DNA of 33,246 nt from an uncultured Paenibacillus sp. (lineage in GTDB: Bacteria; Bacillota; Bacilli; Paenibacillales; Paenibacillaceae): positions 1-33,246 of the forward strand of contig CALAWP010000008.1 in NCBI GenBank assembly GCA_937895345.1. Direction: 5' to 3'. Under the pieces are notes generated by a model. The model was not told the DNA's origin, did not search any database, and saw only the letters and a list, made by a program, of their open reading frames with translations. Made by a program: the position numbers and the translations under genes. Shown here piece after piece: positions 14,853 through 23,417 of this stretch (position 1 is its first letter; each line of letters opens with the position of its first letter).

Positions 14853-15611
14853 ATGCTGGCGAAACGCATTATTCCGTGTCTGGACGTGAAGGACGGACGG
14901 GTCGTTAAGGGCGTTAACTTCGTCAATCTGCGGGATGCGGGCGATCCGGTCGAGCTGGCGGCGACATATGACCGCGAAGGGGCCGACGAGCTCGTGTTTT
15001 TGGATATATCGGCATCGGTGGAAGGCCGGGCGACCATGATCGAGGTGGTCAAACGGACGGCGGGCGAAATTACGATCCCGTTCACCGTCGGGGGCGGCAT
15101 TTCCCATGTCGACGACATGAAGCGGCTGCTGCGGGCGGGCGCGGACAAGATCGGCATCAATACGGCGGCGGTCCGCAACCCGGCGCTTGTGTCGGAAGGC
15201 TCGCGCCGCTTTGGCGCGCAGTGCATTGTGGTGGCCATCGACGCGAAATACAATCCCGAATGGGGAGAGTGGGAAGTGTACACGCACGGCGGGCGGCAGC
15301 CTTCCGGCATCCGGGCGCTGGAATGGGCGCGCGAGGCGGAGCGGCTTGGCGCGGGAGAACTGCTGCTCACGAGCATGGATGCGGACGGCACGAAGGACGG
15401 CTTCGACATTCGACTGACGAAGGCGGTATCGGAGTCGGTCGGCATACCGGTCATCGCTTCCGGCGGCGCGGGGCGCATCGAGCATTTCAGCGAGGTGTTC
15501 GACGAGGCGAAAGCCGATGCGGCGCTGGCCGCGACCATCTTCCACTATAAAGAGATGACGATCGGCGAAGTGAAAGAGGATTTAAGGCGGAAAGGAGTCG
15601 AGGTCAGATGA
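14853..15611 (+). CDS. hisF: Imidazole glycerol phosphate synthase, cyclase subunit
   Basis: TIM-barrel cyclase (252 aa) that uses HisH-derived ammonia to turn PRFAR into imidazole glycerol phosphate and AICAR. The catalytic aspartates are in place: Asp11 in MLAKRIIPCLDVKDGR and Asp130 in CIVVAIDAK. Phosphate-binding blocks: FTVGGGI and VIASGGAGRIEHF. The start at 14853 is set by homology and by the GGAAGGAGAGGG site; an open frame back to 14760 is repeat sequence. Its stop overlaps the hisIE start in ATGA. HisF does not normally replace HisA. Confidence 0.97.
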   Translation: MLAKRIIPCLDVKDGRVVKGVNFVNLRDAGDPVELAATYDREGADELVFLDISASVEGRATMIEVVKRTAGEITIPFTVGGGISHVDDMKRLLRAGADKIGINTAAVRNPALVSEGSRRFGAQCIVVAIDAKYNPEWGEWEVYTHGGRQPSGIRALEWAREAERLGAGELLLTSMDADGTKDGFDIRLTKAVSESVGIPVIASGGAGRIEHFSEVFDEAKADAALAATIFHYKEMTIGEVKEDLRRKGVEVR

Positions 15612-16324
15612 CGGAAGCGGATATTGGCGGCATCAAATGGGATGCGAACGGGCTGGTGCCGGCCATCGTGCAGGATGCGCAAAGCAAAGAGGTGCTGATG
15701 CTGGCTTACATGAACGAGGAGTCGCTGAAACGTTCTCTGGAGAGCGGTTATACGTGGTTCTGGAGCCGTTCGCGCGGCGAGCTGTGGAACAAAGGAGCGA
15801 CGAGCGGCCACAAGCAGCGAATCGTTTCGATGTCGTACGACTGCGACGGGGATACGGTGCTGGTGCGCGTCGAACAGCAAGGACCGGCATGCCACACAGG
15901 TCGTTACAGCTGCTTCTATAATGCTCTCGGCGCTTCGGCTTCGGCCGGCCGGACAGGCGCCGATGCCGAAGCGGCTGCTGACGGCAGCTTGAACGGCGAC
16001 GCCGAAGACGGCTCAAACCGTTTCGCCATTCTGGGCGCGCTCGAGAGCGTCATTGCCCAGCGGCATGCGGAGCGTCCCGAAGGCACGTACACGACGTACT
16101 TGTTCGAGAAGGGCGTGGACAAAATTTTGAAAAAGGTGGGCGAGGAATCGGCCGAGGTCATTATCGCCGCCAAAAACGGGGACAACGACGAGCTGAGAAG
16201 CGAAGCCGGCGATTTGATCTTCCATCTGATGGTGCTGCTGCGCGAGCGCGGTTTGCCGCTGGACGAGATAATGGCCGAGCTGAAGAACCGGCATGGCAAG
16301 CCCACGACGAACAAAATGAGATAG
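15608..16324 (+). CDS. hisIE: Bifunctional phosphoribosyl-AMP cyclohydrolase / phosphoribosyl-ATP pyrophosphatase
   Basis: Fused enzyme (238 aa) for steps 2 and 3 of histidine synthesis. The HisI half (1-108) has FWSRSRGELWNKGATSGH and the zinc cysteines Cys79, Cys95 and Cys102 in YDCDGD and PACHTGRYSC. A low-complexity Ala/Gly/Asp linker (about 109-136) joins it to the HisE half (137-238), with RPEGTYTTYLFEKG and the metal-binding KVGEESAEVIIAAKN and EAGDLIFHLMVLL helices. It is the last gene of the operon; no terminator is evident before the prs promoter. Confidence 0.96.
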   Translation: MTEADIGGIKWDANGLVPAIVQDAQSKEVLMLAYMNEESLKRSLESGYTWFWSRSRGELWNKGATSGHKQRIVSMSYDCDGDTVLVRVEQQGPACHTGRYSCFYNALGASASAGRTGADAEAAADGSLNGDAEDGSNRFAILGALESVIAQRHAERPEGTYTTYLFEKGVDKILKKVGEESAEVIIAAKNGDNDELRSEAGDLIFHLMVLLRERGLPLDEIMAELKNRHGKPTTNKMR

Positions 16325-16362
16325 AATTGCGAACTTTGTCGAAATTTCGTTACATTGATTTT

Positions 16363-16390
16363 TTGAAATCTCCAATTTTCGATGTATAAT
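16363..16390 (+). promoter_or_regulatory. Sigma-A-type promoter of prs
   Basis: TTGAAA (16363-16368), a 16-bp spacer and a perfect TATAAT (16385-16390) lie 65 bp upstream of the prs start codon, in the A/T-rich gap after hisIE. The ribosome site CAGGAGG is at about 16443-16449. Confidence 0.72.
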
Positions 16391-16454
16391 AGGACGAGTA
16401 AGATTTGTGATTGAATTGTTAATTTCATTTGTTTGAAACGCTCAGGAGGGTATC

Positions 16455-17405
16455 ATGTTAAGCGACAAGGTGCGTATCTTTTCGGGCTCGTCCAATCCGG
16501 TATTGGCTCAGCGAATCAGCGAGGAGCTCGGAATGGAGCTTGGAGCCATCAAGCTGTCCCGCTTCAAAAGCGGCGAGATTTACGTCCATTATGAAGAGAC
16601 GATTCGGAATTGCGACGTGTTTCTCGTTCAATCGTTTTCCCATCCCATCAACGAGCATTTCGTCGAGCTGCTTGTGATGATCGATGCGGCGAAGCGAGCT
16701 TCGGCGCGAACGATCAACATTATTATGCCGTACTACGGTTATGCCCGCCAAGAGCGAAAGGCTGCCCCAAGGGAGCCGATTTCGGCCAAGATGCTGGCGG
16801 ATGTGCTGACGACGGTGGGAGCGACCCGCGTATTGACGATCGATCTGCATGCTCCGGCGATCCAGGGCTTCTTTAACATTCCGGTTGACCATATGACGGC
16901 GCTTGACTTGATCAGCGATTACCTGCGCTCCAAAAACATCAAAAACCCGGTTGTCGTATCTCCGGATGCGGGAAGAGCGTCCACGGCGGAAAAGCTGGCC
17001 AACTACCTGGACACTTCTTTTGCCATCATGATCAAGAAACGCCCTGCGCACAACGAATCCTCCATTACGCACGTCATTGGCGACGTGGAAGGCCAAACCC
17101 CGATCATTATCGAAGACTTGATCGATACGGGCTCGACCATCGTCAACGTCGTGCAGAGCTTGAAGGAGCGCGGAGCGGAAGATGTGTACGTATGCGCGAC
17201 GCATCCGCTGTTCTCGGGTTCCGCCATTGAGCGTTTGGACCATCCGAATATAAAGGAAGTTATCGTGACCGACACGATCATGCTGCCGGGCGCTGCGCCG
17301 GATCGTTTCAAGGTGCTGTCCGTCGCCCCGCTGCTGGCGGAAGCGACCCGGATCATTCTGGACGGCGGCTCCATCAGCGTACTGTTCAAAAACAAAGGCG
17401 TATAG
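16455..17405 (+). CDS. prs: Ribose-phosphate pyrophosphokinase, divergent paralogue
   Basis: Makes PRPP from ribose 5-phosphate and ATP (316 aa, full length). Visible: FSGSSNP (9-15), the flexible-loop segment RQERKAAPREPISAK (99-112), DLHAPAIQGFFNIPVDH (130-146) and the PRPP-binding loop EDLIDTGST (220-228). Several positions differ from the standard bacterial enzyme: HAPAIQG instead of HAGQIQG, SPDAGRASTAEKLA instead of SPDHGGVTRARKLA, and ED..DTGST instead of DD..DTAGT. It is therefore probably a second Prs, distinct from the main one usually found beside glmU. It follows the his operon, whose HisG uses PRPP, but has its own promoter and terminator. Confidence 0.88.
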   Translation: MLSDKVRIFSGSSNPVLAQRISEELGMELGAIKLSRFKSGEIYVHYEETIRNCDVFLVQSFSHPINEHFVELLVMIDAAKRASARTINIIMPYYGYARQERKAAPREPISAKMLADVLTTVGATRVLTIDLHAPAIQGFFNIPVDHMTALDLISDYLRSKNIKNPVVVSPDAGRASTAEKLANYLDTSFAIMIKKRPAHNESSITHVIGDVEGQTPIIIEDLIDTGSTIVNVVQSLKERGAEDVYVCATHPLFSGSAIERLDHPNIKEVIVTDTIMLPGAAPDRFKVLSVAPLLAEATRIILDGGSISVLFKNKGV

Positions 17406-17421
17406 CCGTACAATAGGCATC

Positions 17422-17481
17422 GCGGGAGGACGGAAGGGCGGCCCAGGCAGGGCGGCCCCGCTGTTCTCCCGCATTTCTTTT
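17422..17481 (+). terminator. Rho-independent terminator of prs
   Basis: Stem GCGGGAG (17422-17428) / CTCCCGC (17466-17472) enclosing a further GGCGGCC-rich inner fold, then ATTTCTTTTT. It lies 17 bp after the prs stop codon. Confidence 0.75.
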
Positions 17482-17502
17482 TGTGTGGAGCGGCGCGGGG
17501 TG

Positions 17503-17511
17503 TGGTATAAT
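17503..17511 (+). promoter_or_regulatory. Extended -10 promoter of the TPR-trxB unit
   Basis: TGG-TATAAT (17503-17511) is an extended -10 with a perfect hexamer. A weak TTGTGT stands 19 bp upstream (17481-17486). It is the only promoter-like signal between the prs terminator and the TPR gene. Confidence 0.55.
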
Positions 17512-17604
17512 CGATAACAAAGCTCTGGAGCGGGAGATCGATCCCGCGAGCGGAACGGAAATATAACGGTTATGGAGTCGTACAAAAGAGGAGGTGCCTT
17601 GCCC

Positions 17605-19359
17605 ATGACAGGGAAAGAGGGCAACGCCGCGGCGGCGGAGCAACGCAAGATCATATCTATCCAATGGGACGCGACGTTTTTTTTCGAGCGCGCCGTCCGC
17701 TCGCTGGACCGGTTCCACTATGACAAGGCACTGAAATATTTTCGAAGGGCCGTGGAATACGAACCGGACAATCCGGTCAATCACTGCAATATGGCCGGTA
17801 TTATGTCCGAGATGGGACAATACGAGGAATCGAACAAAATATTGGGCTGGATCGTGGAGGAGCTTGATCCGTCCATGACGGAATGCCATTTCTACATGGC
17901 GAACAACTATGCGAATATGGAAATGTACGAGGCGGCTGAGCGTTCGCTGAAGCAATATTTGCAGGAGGACGAGGACGGCCAGTATTTGGACGAAGCGGAG
18001 GAAATGATGGAGCTGCTTCACTACGAGCTGGAGCGTCCCGTGAAGCTGACCAATATCAAATCCCGCGAAGGCATGGTGGAGCACGACCAGGCCCGCATGC
18101 TGCTGGAGGAAGGCAAGTTTGCCGAAGCCGTCCGCATCTTGGAGGACATCGTGCGGCAGCAGCCGGAGTTTCTCGCGGCCCGCAACAACCTGGCGCTCGC
18201 CTATTATTATATGGGATTGTTCGACAAGGCGATGGAAACGATCGGCGAAGTGCTGAAGCTCGAAGAGGGCAACTTGCATGCCCTGTGCAACCTGGCGATC
18301 TTTTACCAGCACAAAGGGGACGAGGAGAGCCTGAAGCCGCTCGTCTCGATGCTGTCCAAGACCGTTCCGTTCCATCAGGAGCATGCATTCAAGCTGGCTA
18401 CGACGATGGGCATCCTGGGACGGCATGAGGACGCCTACCGCCACTTTACCCGATTGCTGAAGGAAGGCGACATTCAGAGCGATCCGTGCCTGTACCACTA
18501 CGCGGCGGCGGCCGCTTGCAATATCGGCAGGCTTCAGGAGGCGGAGCGGCTGTGGCGGAGCGCGATGAAGCGCGATCCGGGCTCCGCGGTGCCGCGCTAT
18601 TACATGGAGCAGCTGGAGCTGCTGAAGAGCGGCCAAGGGTCGCCGGCGATCAGCTACCACTACCATTTGCCGTTCGAAGAACAGTTCAGGTTGTGGGAAA
18701 AGTCCGACGCCGGCATCCCCGACCATTTGAAGCGGGATCCGCTCGTTCGGTCCTCCTTCTTCTGGGCGCTTCGCCACGGCGATACGCATACGAAGCTTCA
18801 GGTCATCCAAGCCTTCGGCATGATTGCCGACAACGAGGTGAAGGAAGCGCTGATGTCGTTTTTGCTGGAGCCGGATGAAGACGACTATTTGAAAAAAATC
18901 GCCGTCTTCGTGCTCCGAAGCATCGGCGTGCAGGGGCCTTTGAAGGTGCTGCTGGAAGGGAAACCGTCCGTCGTCGAGCCGAATCAGCTTCCGACGAAGC
19001 TGCCCGTGTGGGACGACAAATGGGAGGCGGTGGCCCAGACGGCGATCAGCCGGATGACCAAGCATTACGACCTGGTGCAGCAGCATGATATGATGACGTT
19101 ATGGGTAGAATTTCTATCGCGCGTCTATCCCGAAGTGCCGAGGCTTGGAAAGCCGGACGGCTGGGCGGCCGCTTTGGAATATTTGACGGCGAAGATGCAC
19201 CGGCGCGCCATTTCGTACCATGAAGTGTCGGTCCGCTACGGGACGTCGATATCGACGGTCAGCAAGTATGTGCGGATGATCGACGGCGTTTGCGGCATCA
19301 AGGACAAAATGAAATCGATCAACTCTGTCTTTTTTCGGCAGGAAACGACAGAAGATTAG
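17605..19359 (+). CDS. yvcD: TPR-repeat protein with C-terminal HTH (YvcD type)
   Basis: Cytosolic helical-repeat protein, 584 aa, homologous by context and build to B. subtilis YvcD, which also lies near trxB; no molecular role is established. TPR units are clear around residues 35-110 (DKALKYFRRAVEYEPDNPVNHCNMA ...) and 155-235 (FAEAVRILEDIVRQQPEF ...). HEAT-like helices follow (SSFFWALRHGDTHTKLQVIQAFG). The end has a helix-turn-helix-like AISYHEVSVRYGTSISTVSKYVR, suggesting DNA or RNA contact. ATG 17605 is chosen for its AGGAGGTG at 17589-17596, 8 nt away; an upstream ATG at 17572 has no site. trxB follows after 21 bp. Confidence 0.85.
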   Translation: MTGKEGNAAAAEQRKIISIQWDATFFFERAVRSLDRFHYDKALKYFRRAVEYEPDNPVNHCNMAGIMSEMGQYEESNKILGWIVEELDPSMTECHFYMANNYANMEMYEAAERSLKQYLQEDEDGQYLDEAEEMMELLHYELERPVKLTNIKSREGMVEHDQARMLLEEGKFAEAVRILEDIVRQQPEFLAARNNLALAYYYMGLFDKAMETIGEVLKLEEGNLHALCNLAIFYQHKGDEESLKPLVSMLSKTVPFHQEHAFKLATTMGILGRHEDAYRHFTRLLKEGDIQSDPCLYHYAAAAACNIGRLQEAERLWRSAMKRDPGSAVPRYYMEQLELLKSGQGSPAISYHYHLPFEEQFRLWEKSDAGIPDHLKRDPLVRSSFFWALRHGDTHTKLQVIQAFGMIADNEVKEALMSFLLEPDEDDYLKKIAVFVLRSIGVQGPLKVLLEGKPSVVEPNQLPTKLPVWDDKWEAVAQTAISRMTKHYDLVQQHDMMTLWVEFLSRVYPEVPRLGKPDGWAAALEYLTAKMHRRAISYHEVSVRYGTSISTVSKYVRMIDGVCGIKDKMKSINSVFFRQETTED

Positions 19360-19380
19360 CAAGCTGACGAGGTGACGGCA

Positions 19381-20328
19381 ATGTACAAATCCATTATTAT
19401 CGGTACCGGCCCGGCCGGACTGACGGCGGCGATCTACTTGGCGCGCGCCAACATGAACCCTCTTATTATCGAAGGACCCGAACCGGGCGGGCAGCTGACG
19501 ACGACGACCGAAGTGGAGAACTTCCCGGGTTTCCCTGAAGGCATCATGGGTCCCGAGCTGATGGACAATATGCGGAAGCAGGCGGAGCGCTTCGGCGCGA
19601 AGTTCATGACGGGCTGGGTCAACAGCGTGGACCTGTCGGAGCGGCCGTTCAAGCTGCAGGTGGAGGGACACGGCGAGCTGGTCGGCGAGACGCTGATCAT
19701 ATCGACCGGGGCGTCCGCCAAATATTTGGGCATTCCCGGAGAGAAGGACAATGTCGGCAAAGGCGTGAGCACCTGCGCCACTTGCGACGGCTTTTTCTTC
19801 CGCGGCAAAAAAATTGTCGTGGTCGGCGGCGGCGATTCCGCCATGGAGGAAGCGAACTTCCTGACCCGGTTCGCCTCGAACGTCAAGCTGGTCCATCGCC
19901 GCGAAGAATTGCGGGCATCCAAGATTATGCAGGACCGCGCGCGGGACAACGAAAAGATCAGCTGGAGCCTGAACCGTACGCCGCTTGAAGTGATTGCGAC
20001 GGGGATGGGCGTAACGGGGCTCAAAGTGCGCAACAACGAGACGGGCGAGGAAGAAGTGATCGAGGCGGACGGCATTTTCGTAGCGATCGGCCATACACCG
20101 AATACGAAATTTTTGAACGGCCAGATCGAGACGGACGAACACGGCTACATCAAGGTGAAGCCGGGCAGCTCCGAAACGAACGTTCCCGGCGTGTTTGCTT
20201 GCGGCGACGTGCAGGACAACAAATACCGCCAGGCGATTACGGCGGCGGGCAGCGGCTGCATGGCGGCGCTCGATTGCGAGAAATTTTTGGACGGTCATAT
20301 CACGCAGGACTGGAGCCAATCGTTGTAA
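19381..20328 (+). CDS. trxB: Thioredoxin-disulfide reductase
   Basis: FAD/NADPH flavoenzyme (315 aa) that reduces thioredoxin in the cytosol. FAD site GTGPAGLTAAIYLAR (8-22), redox pair CATC (132-135) in STCATCDGFFF, NADPH site VVVGGGDSAMEEA (about 147-159), and the C-terminal FAD motif GVFACGDVQDNKYRQAITAAGSG. ATG 19381 is chosen because GAGGTGA lies 6-12 nt upstream; the GTG at 19372 is part of that site. It is probably cotranscribed with the TPR gene. Confidence 0.97.
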   Translation: MYKSIIIGTGPAGLTAAIYLARANMNPLIIEGPEPGGQLTTTTEVENFPGFPEGIMGPELMDNMRKQAERFGAKFMTGWVNSVDLSERPFKLQVEGHGELVGETLIISTGASAKYLGIPGEKDNVGKGVSTCATCDGFFFRGKKIVVVGGGDSAMEEANFLTRFASNVKLVHRREELRASKIMQDRARDNEKISWSLNRTPLEVIATGMGVTGLKVRNNETGEEEVIEADGIFVAIGHTPNTKFLNGQIETDEHGYIKVKPGSSETNVPGVFACGDVQDNKYRQAITAAGSGCMAALDCEKFLDGHITQDWSQSL

Positions 20329-20482
20329 AGCGGCCTGCGGCTGCCGCGTGCAAAGGTTGCCGTACGCTTGAATCGATAGACGCTATAGGCTGTACCCGGG
20401 GGCAACAGGCCAAGCGGGTGCAGCCTTCTTCGTGGGCGCGAAATGTCTTGCCGCGCAAGGCCTCAGGGCTCCGCCCGCGCGC

Positions 20483-20511
20483 TTGACCGAAGCAGAAACA
20501 ACGCTTATAGT
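20483..20511 (+). promoter_or_regulatory. Sigma-A-type promoter of the glcK-rapZ-yvcK-whiA unit
   Basis: TTGACC (20483-20488), a 17-bp spacer and TATAGT (20506-20511) match the consensus at 5/6 each. It lies 42 bp upstream of the ROK kinase gene, in the 224-bp gap after trxB, which otherwise shows no gene. Confidence 0.75.
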
Positions 20512-20552
20512 GGGTACAGGGAACTTTAACTTTATGAACGAGGTGGCCATGG

Positions 20553-21509
20553 ATGTCTGAAAAAATTTACGTTGGAGTGGATGTCGGCGGGACAACCATT
20601 AAGGTAGGCATTTGCGACGCGGAAGGCGCATTGCTCCAAACCTATGAAGGGCCGACGGAAACGAGTAAAGGAACGGACGTTATCCTTCATAATATTGCGA
20701 AATACGCGAGAGCGATTGTGGAGGAATCACCTTACGATTGGGAGCAGGTCGGCGGGGTAGGCGTCGGCATCGCAGGCTTCCTCGATATTCCGACCGGCTT
20801 TGTGAAATATTCCGCAAATCTCGGCATCCGCAACGCGGACCTGAAAGGGTTTCTGGAGCGGGAGCTTCAGAAGACGATCAAAATCAACAACGACGCCAAC
20901 GTCGCCGCTCTGGGCGAAGCTTGGGCGGGCGCGGGACGCGGAGTCAGCCATTGCGTATGTTATACGCTCGGCACCGGCGTAGGCGGAGGCATCATTATAG
21001 ACGGCAAAATTGTGGAAGGCTATAACAGCATGGCCGGCGAGCTGGGCCATATCGCGATCGTGCCCGATCTGGAGGCCATTCAATGCGGCTGCGGCAAGAT
21101 GGGCTGCCTGGAATCGGTATCCTCCGCGACGGGCATTATCCGGATGGCCAAGGACGCGGTCAAGCGGGGAGACCGCACGTCGCTGGCGACGCTGGACGTC
21201 GACAGCATCATGGCCAAAGACGTGATCGACGCGGCCAAGGCGGGCGACGAAGTCGCATCCCGCATCGTCAGCCGCGCGGCGTATTATTTGGGCAAGTCGA
21301 TGGCGATGATCGCGATTATCCTGAACCCGCAATATTTTATTATCGGCGGGGGCGTGTCCAAGGCGGGAGATTTCCTGTTCGACCAGATACGGGAAGTATT
21401 CGAGAAATATACGCAGGAGCAGGCGAAGGAAGGCGTGCGCATCGTACCGGCTACGCTGGGCAACGACGCCGGCGTCGTAGGAGCGGCAGGTCTTATTTTA
21501 CGAGGATAG
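20553..21509 (+). CDS. glcK: ROK-family glucokinase
   Basis: Phosphorylates glucose with ATP in the cytosol (318 aa). The ATP loop DVGGTTIKVGI is at 10-20, the sugar site KINNDANVAALGEA (110-123), the phosphate loop LGTGVGGGIIIDGK (139-152), the metal ligand His166 in ELGHIAIV and the ROK zinc motif CGCGKMGC at 178-185. Glucose rather than another hexose is inferred from overall likeness to Bacillales GlcK. RBS GAGGTGG is at 20540-20546. It heads the unit that contains rapZ, yvcK and whiA, the place taken by yvcI in B. subtilis. Confidence 0.9.
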   Translation: MSEKIYVGVDVGGTTIKVGICDAEGALLQTYEGPTETSKGTDVILHNIAKYARAIVEESPYDWEQVGGVGVGIAGFLDIPTGFVKYSANLGIRNADLKGFLERELQKTIKINNDANVAALGEAWAGAGRGVSHCVCYTLGTGVGGGIIIDGKIVEGYNSMAGELGHIAIVPDLEAIQCGCGKMGCLESVSSATGIIRMAKDAVKRGDRTSLATLDVDSIMAKDVIDAAKAGDEVASRIVSRAAYYLGKSMAMIAIILNPQYFIIGGGVSKAGDFLFDQIREVFEKYTQEQAKEGVRIVPATLGNDAGVVGAAGLILRG

Positions 21510-21524
21510 CGAGGGGACGGGAGC

Positions 21525-22412
21525 ATGGAGACGACGGCAACGTTGGCGAAGCTAGTCATTATAACCGGCATGTCGGGAGCAGGCAAGACCATTGCGGTTC
21601 AAAGCCTGGAGGACCTCGGATTTTTTTGCGTCGACAACCTGCCTCCGGTGCTCATCCCGAAATTCGCGGAACTTATCGAGCAGTCCAACGGCAAGATCGG
21701 CAAGGTCGCGCTTGTCATCGACCTGCGCGGCAGAGAATTTTTTACCGCATTGTCGGAATCGTTAACTTATATCCGCAACCATCATACGATAAGCTGTGAG
21801 ATCCTGTTTTTGGACGCGACGGACGAGGTGCTGGTGCAGCGCTACAAGGAAAGCCGCCGCCGCCATCCGCTGGCGCCCGACGGCTTGCCGCTCGAAGGCA
21901 TTCTTTACGAACGGAGAATGCTCGAGGATTTGAAGGGTTCGGCATCGCTGGTCATCGACACGAGCAAGCTGAAGCCTATTCATCTGAAGGAACGAATTAT
22001 TTCGCATTTTACGAATGTCGACCAAAGCTCGCTTTCGATCAACGTCACATCGTTCGGGTTCAAATACGGCATTCCGATCGACGCCGACCTGATTTACGAT
22101 GTCCGCTTTCTTCCGAATCCTCATTATGTCGAGAGCTTGAGGCCGAACACGGGCCAGCATCCGGATGTGTACGACTATGTGATGAAATGGCCGGAAACCC
22201 AGCAGTTCCTGAGCAAGCTGCTCGATATGCTGCAGTTTCTCATCCCGATGTATCGCAAGGAAGGCAAAAGCCAGGTTGTTATCGGCATCGGCTGCACGGG
22301 AGGCAAGCATCGTTCCGTGGCCATAGCGGAATATTTGGGCCGCATGCTGGGCAGCAGCGACACCGAGCGCGTGCGGGTCAGCCACCGCGATTCGGAGCGC
22401 GATAAGCATTAA
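21525..22412 (+). CDS. rapZ: RNase adapter / nucleotide-binding protein RapZ (YvcJ)
   Basis: P-loop protein (295 aa) that binds and hydrolyses nucleotides. The E. coli homologue RapZ is an RNase E adapter; B. subtilis YvcJ affects competence. Walker A GMSGAGKT is at 15-22, CVDNLPP at 35-41, and the conserved C-terminal GIGCTGGKHRSVAIAE block is present. It lies 15 bp after glcK and 12 bp before yvcK in the rapZ-yvcK-whiA order nearly universal in Firmicutes. Confidence 0.95.
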   Translation: METTATLAKLVIITGMSGAGKTIAVQSLEDLGFFCVDNLPPVLIPKFAELIEQSNGKIGKVALVIDLRGREFFTALSESLTYIRNHHTISCEILFLDATDEVLVQRYKESRRRHPLAPDGLPLEGILYERRMLEDLKGSASLVIDTSKLKPIHLKERIISHFTNVDQSSLSINVTSFGFKYGIPIDADLIYDVRFLPNPHYVESLRPNTGQHPDVYDYVMKWPETQQFLSKLLDMLQFLIPMYRKEGKSQVVIGIGCTGGKHRSVAIAEYLGRMLGSSDTERVRVSHRDSERDKH

Positions 22413-22424
22413 CGGGGGGAGAGC

Positions 22425-23411
22425 ATGCAGACGATACAGAAAATAGTCCGGCGTCCCAAAATTGTCGTCATCGGCGGCGGGACGGGATTGTCCGTCATGC
22501 TGCGCGGATTGAAGGAGAAGCCGCTCGATATTACGGCCATCGTGACCGTAGCCGACGACGGCGGCAGCTCCGGCGTGCTTCGCAGCGAGCTGCAAATGCC
22601 GCCGCCGGGCGACATCCGCAACGTGCTGATGGCGCTCGCCGACGCGGAGCCGCTCTTGACCGAGGTGCTCCAGTACCGCTTCAACAACGGAACCGGCCTC
22701 GCCGGCCACAGCCTGGGCAATCTGATGCTTGCCGCCATGACCGATATTTCCGGAGATTTCGTCTCCGGCATTCGGCAGCTCAGCCGGGTGCTGGCCGTGC
22801 GCGGCCGCGTGCTTCCGGCCGCCGACCGGGCCATCGTGCTGAAGGCGGAGATGGAGGACGGCACGATCGTTACGGGCGAGTCGATGATCCCGAAGGCGGG
22901 AAGAGCGATCAAGCGGGTATTCCTGGAGCCGAATGACGTGGAGCCGCTGCCGGAGGCCGTGGAGGCGCTGGAGACCGCGGATGCCATTCTGATCGGGCCG
23001 GGCAGCTTGTATACGAGCATCATGCCCAACCTGATCGTGCCGAAGCTGGCGCAAGCGATCGTGGAATCGGACGCGGTGAAGCTGTTCGTCTGCAATGTGA
23101 TGACGCAGCCGGGCGAGACGGATAATTATACGGTCAGCCGTCATTTGGACGCGATTTATGATCATATCGGGCATCATTTATTCGATTATGTCATTGTAAA
23201 TAACGGAGAAATTCCTCCGCAAGTGGAAAGCCAATATGCCGAAATGGGGGCTAAGGCGGTCCATCTGGATATCGATGAAGTGACCAGGCGGGGCTACAAG
23301 GTCATTGCCGACCGGCTGGTGCTGTTCCGCACGTTTTTGCGGCATGACGCGGAGCGGCTGAGCCATCATATCTACAAGCTCGTGGAGAACTGGATGTTGC
23401 GAAAGAGGTGA
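22425..23411 (+). CDS. yvcK: Gluconeogenesis/morphogenesis factor YvcK (CofD-like)
   Basis: Cytosolic UDP-sugar-binding protein of the CofD-like fold (328 aa). In B. subtilis it is needed for growth on gluconeogenic carbon sources and for cell shape. Diagnostic blocks: GGGTGLSVMLRGLK near residues 18-31, TVADDGGSSGVLR, PGDIRNVLMALAD, NGTGLAGHSLGNL and ILIGPGSLYTSIMPNL. RBS GGGGGGAG precedes the ATG. It ends 6 bp before whiA. Confidence 0.95.
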   Translation: MQTIQKIVRRPKIVVIGGGTGLSVMLRGLKEKPLDITAIVTVADDGGSSGVLRSELQMPPPGDIRNVLMALADAEPLLTEVLQYRFNNGTGLAGHSLGNLMLAAMTDISGDFVSGIRQLSRVLAVRGRVLPAADRAIVLKAEMEDGTIVTGESMIPKAGRAIKRVFLEPNDVEPLPEAVEALETADAILIGPGSLYTSIMPNLIVPKLAQAIVESDAVKLFVCNVMTQPGETDNYTVSRHLDAIYDHIGHHLFDYVIVNNGEIPPQVESQYAEMGAKAVHLDIDEVTRRGYKVIADRLVLFRTFLRHDAERLSHHIYKLVENWMLRKR

Positions 23412-23417
23412 GCGGTA

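Noticed and set aside
21762..23177. 471-codon minus-strand open frame
   Set aside because: Lies opposite rapZ and yvcK, both with complete family signatures; composition is that of a shadow frame in GC-rich DNA.
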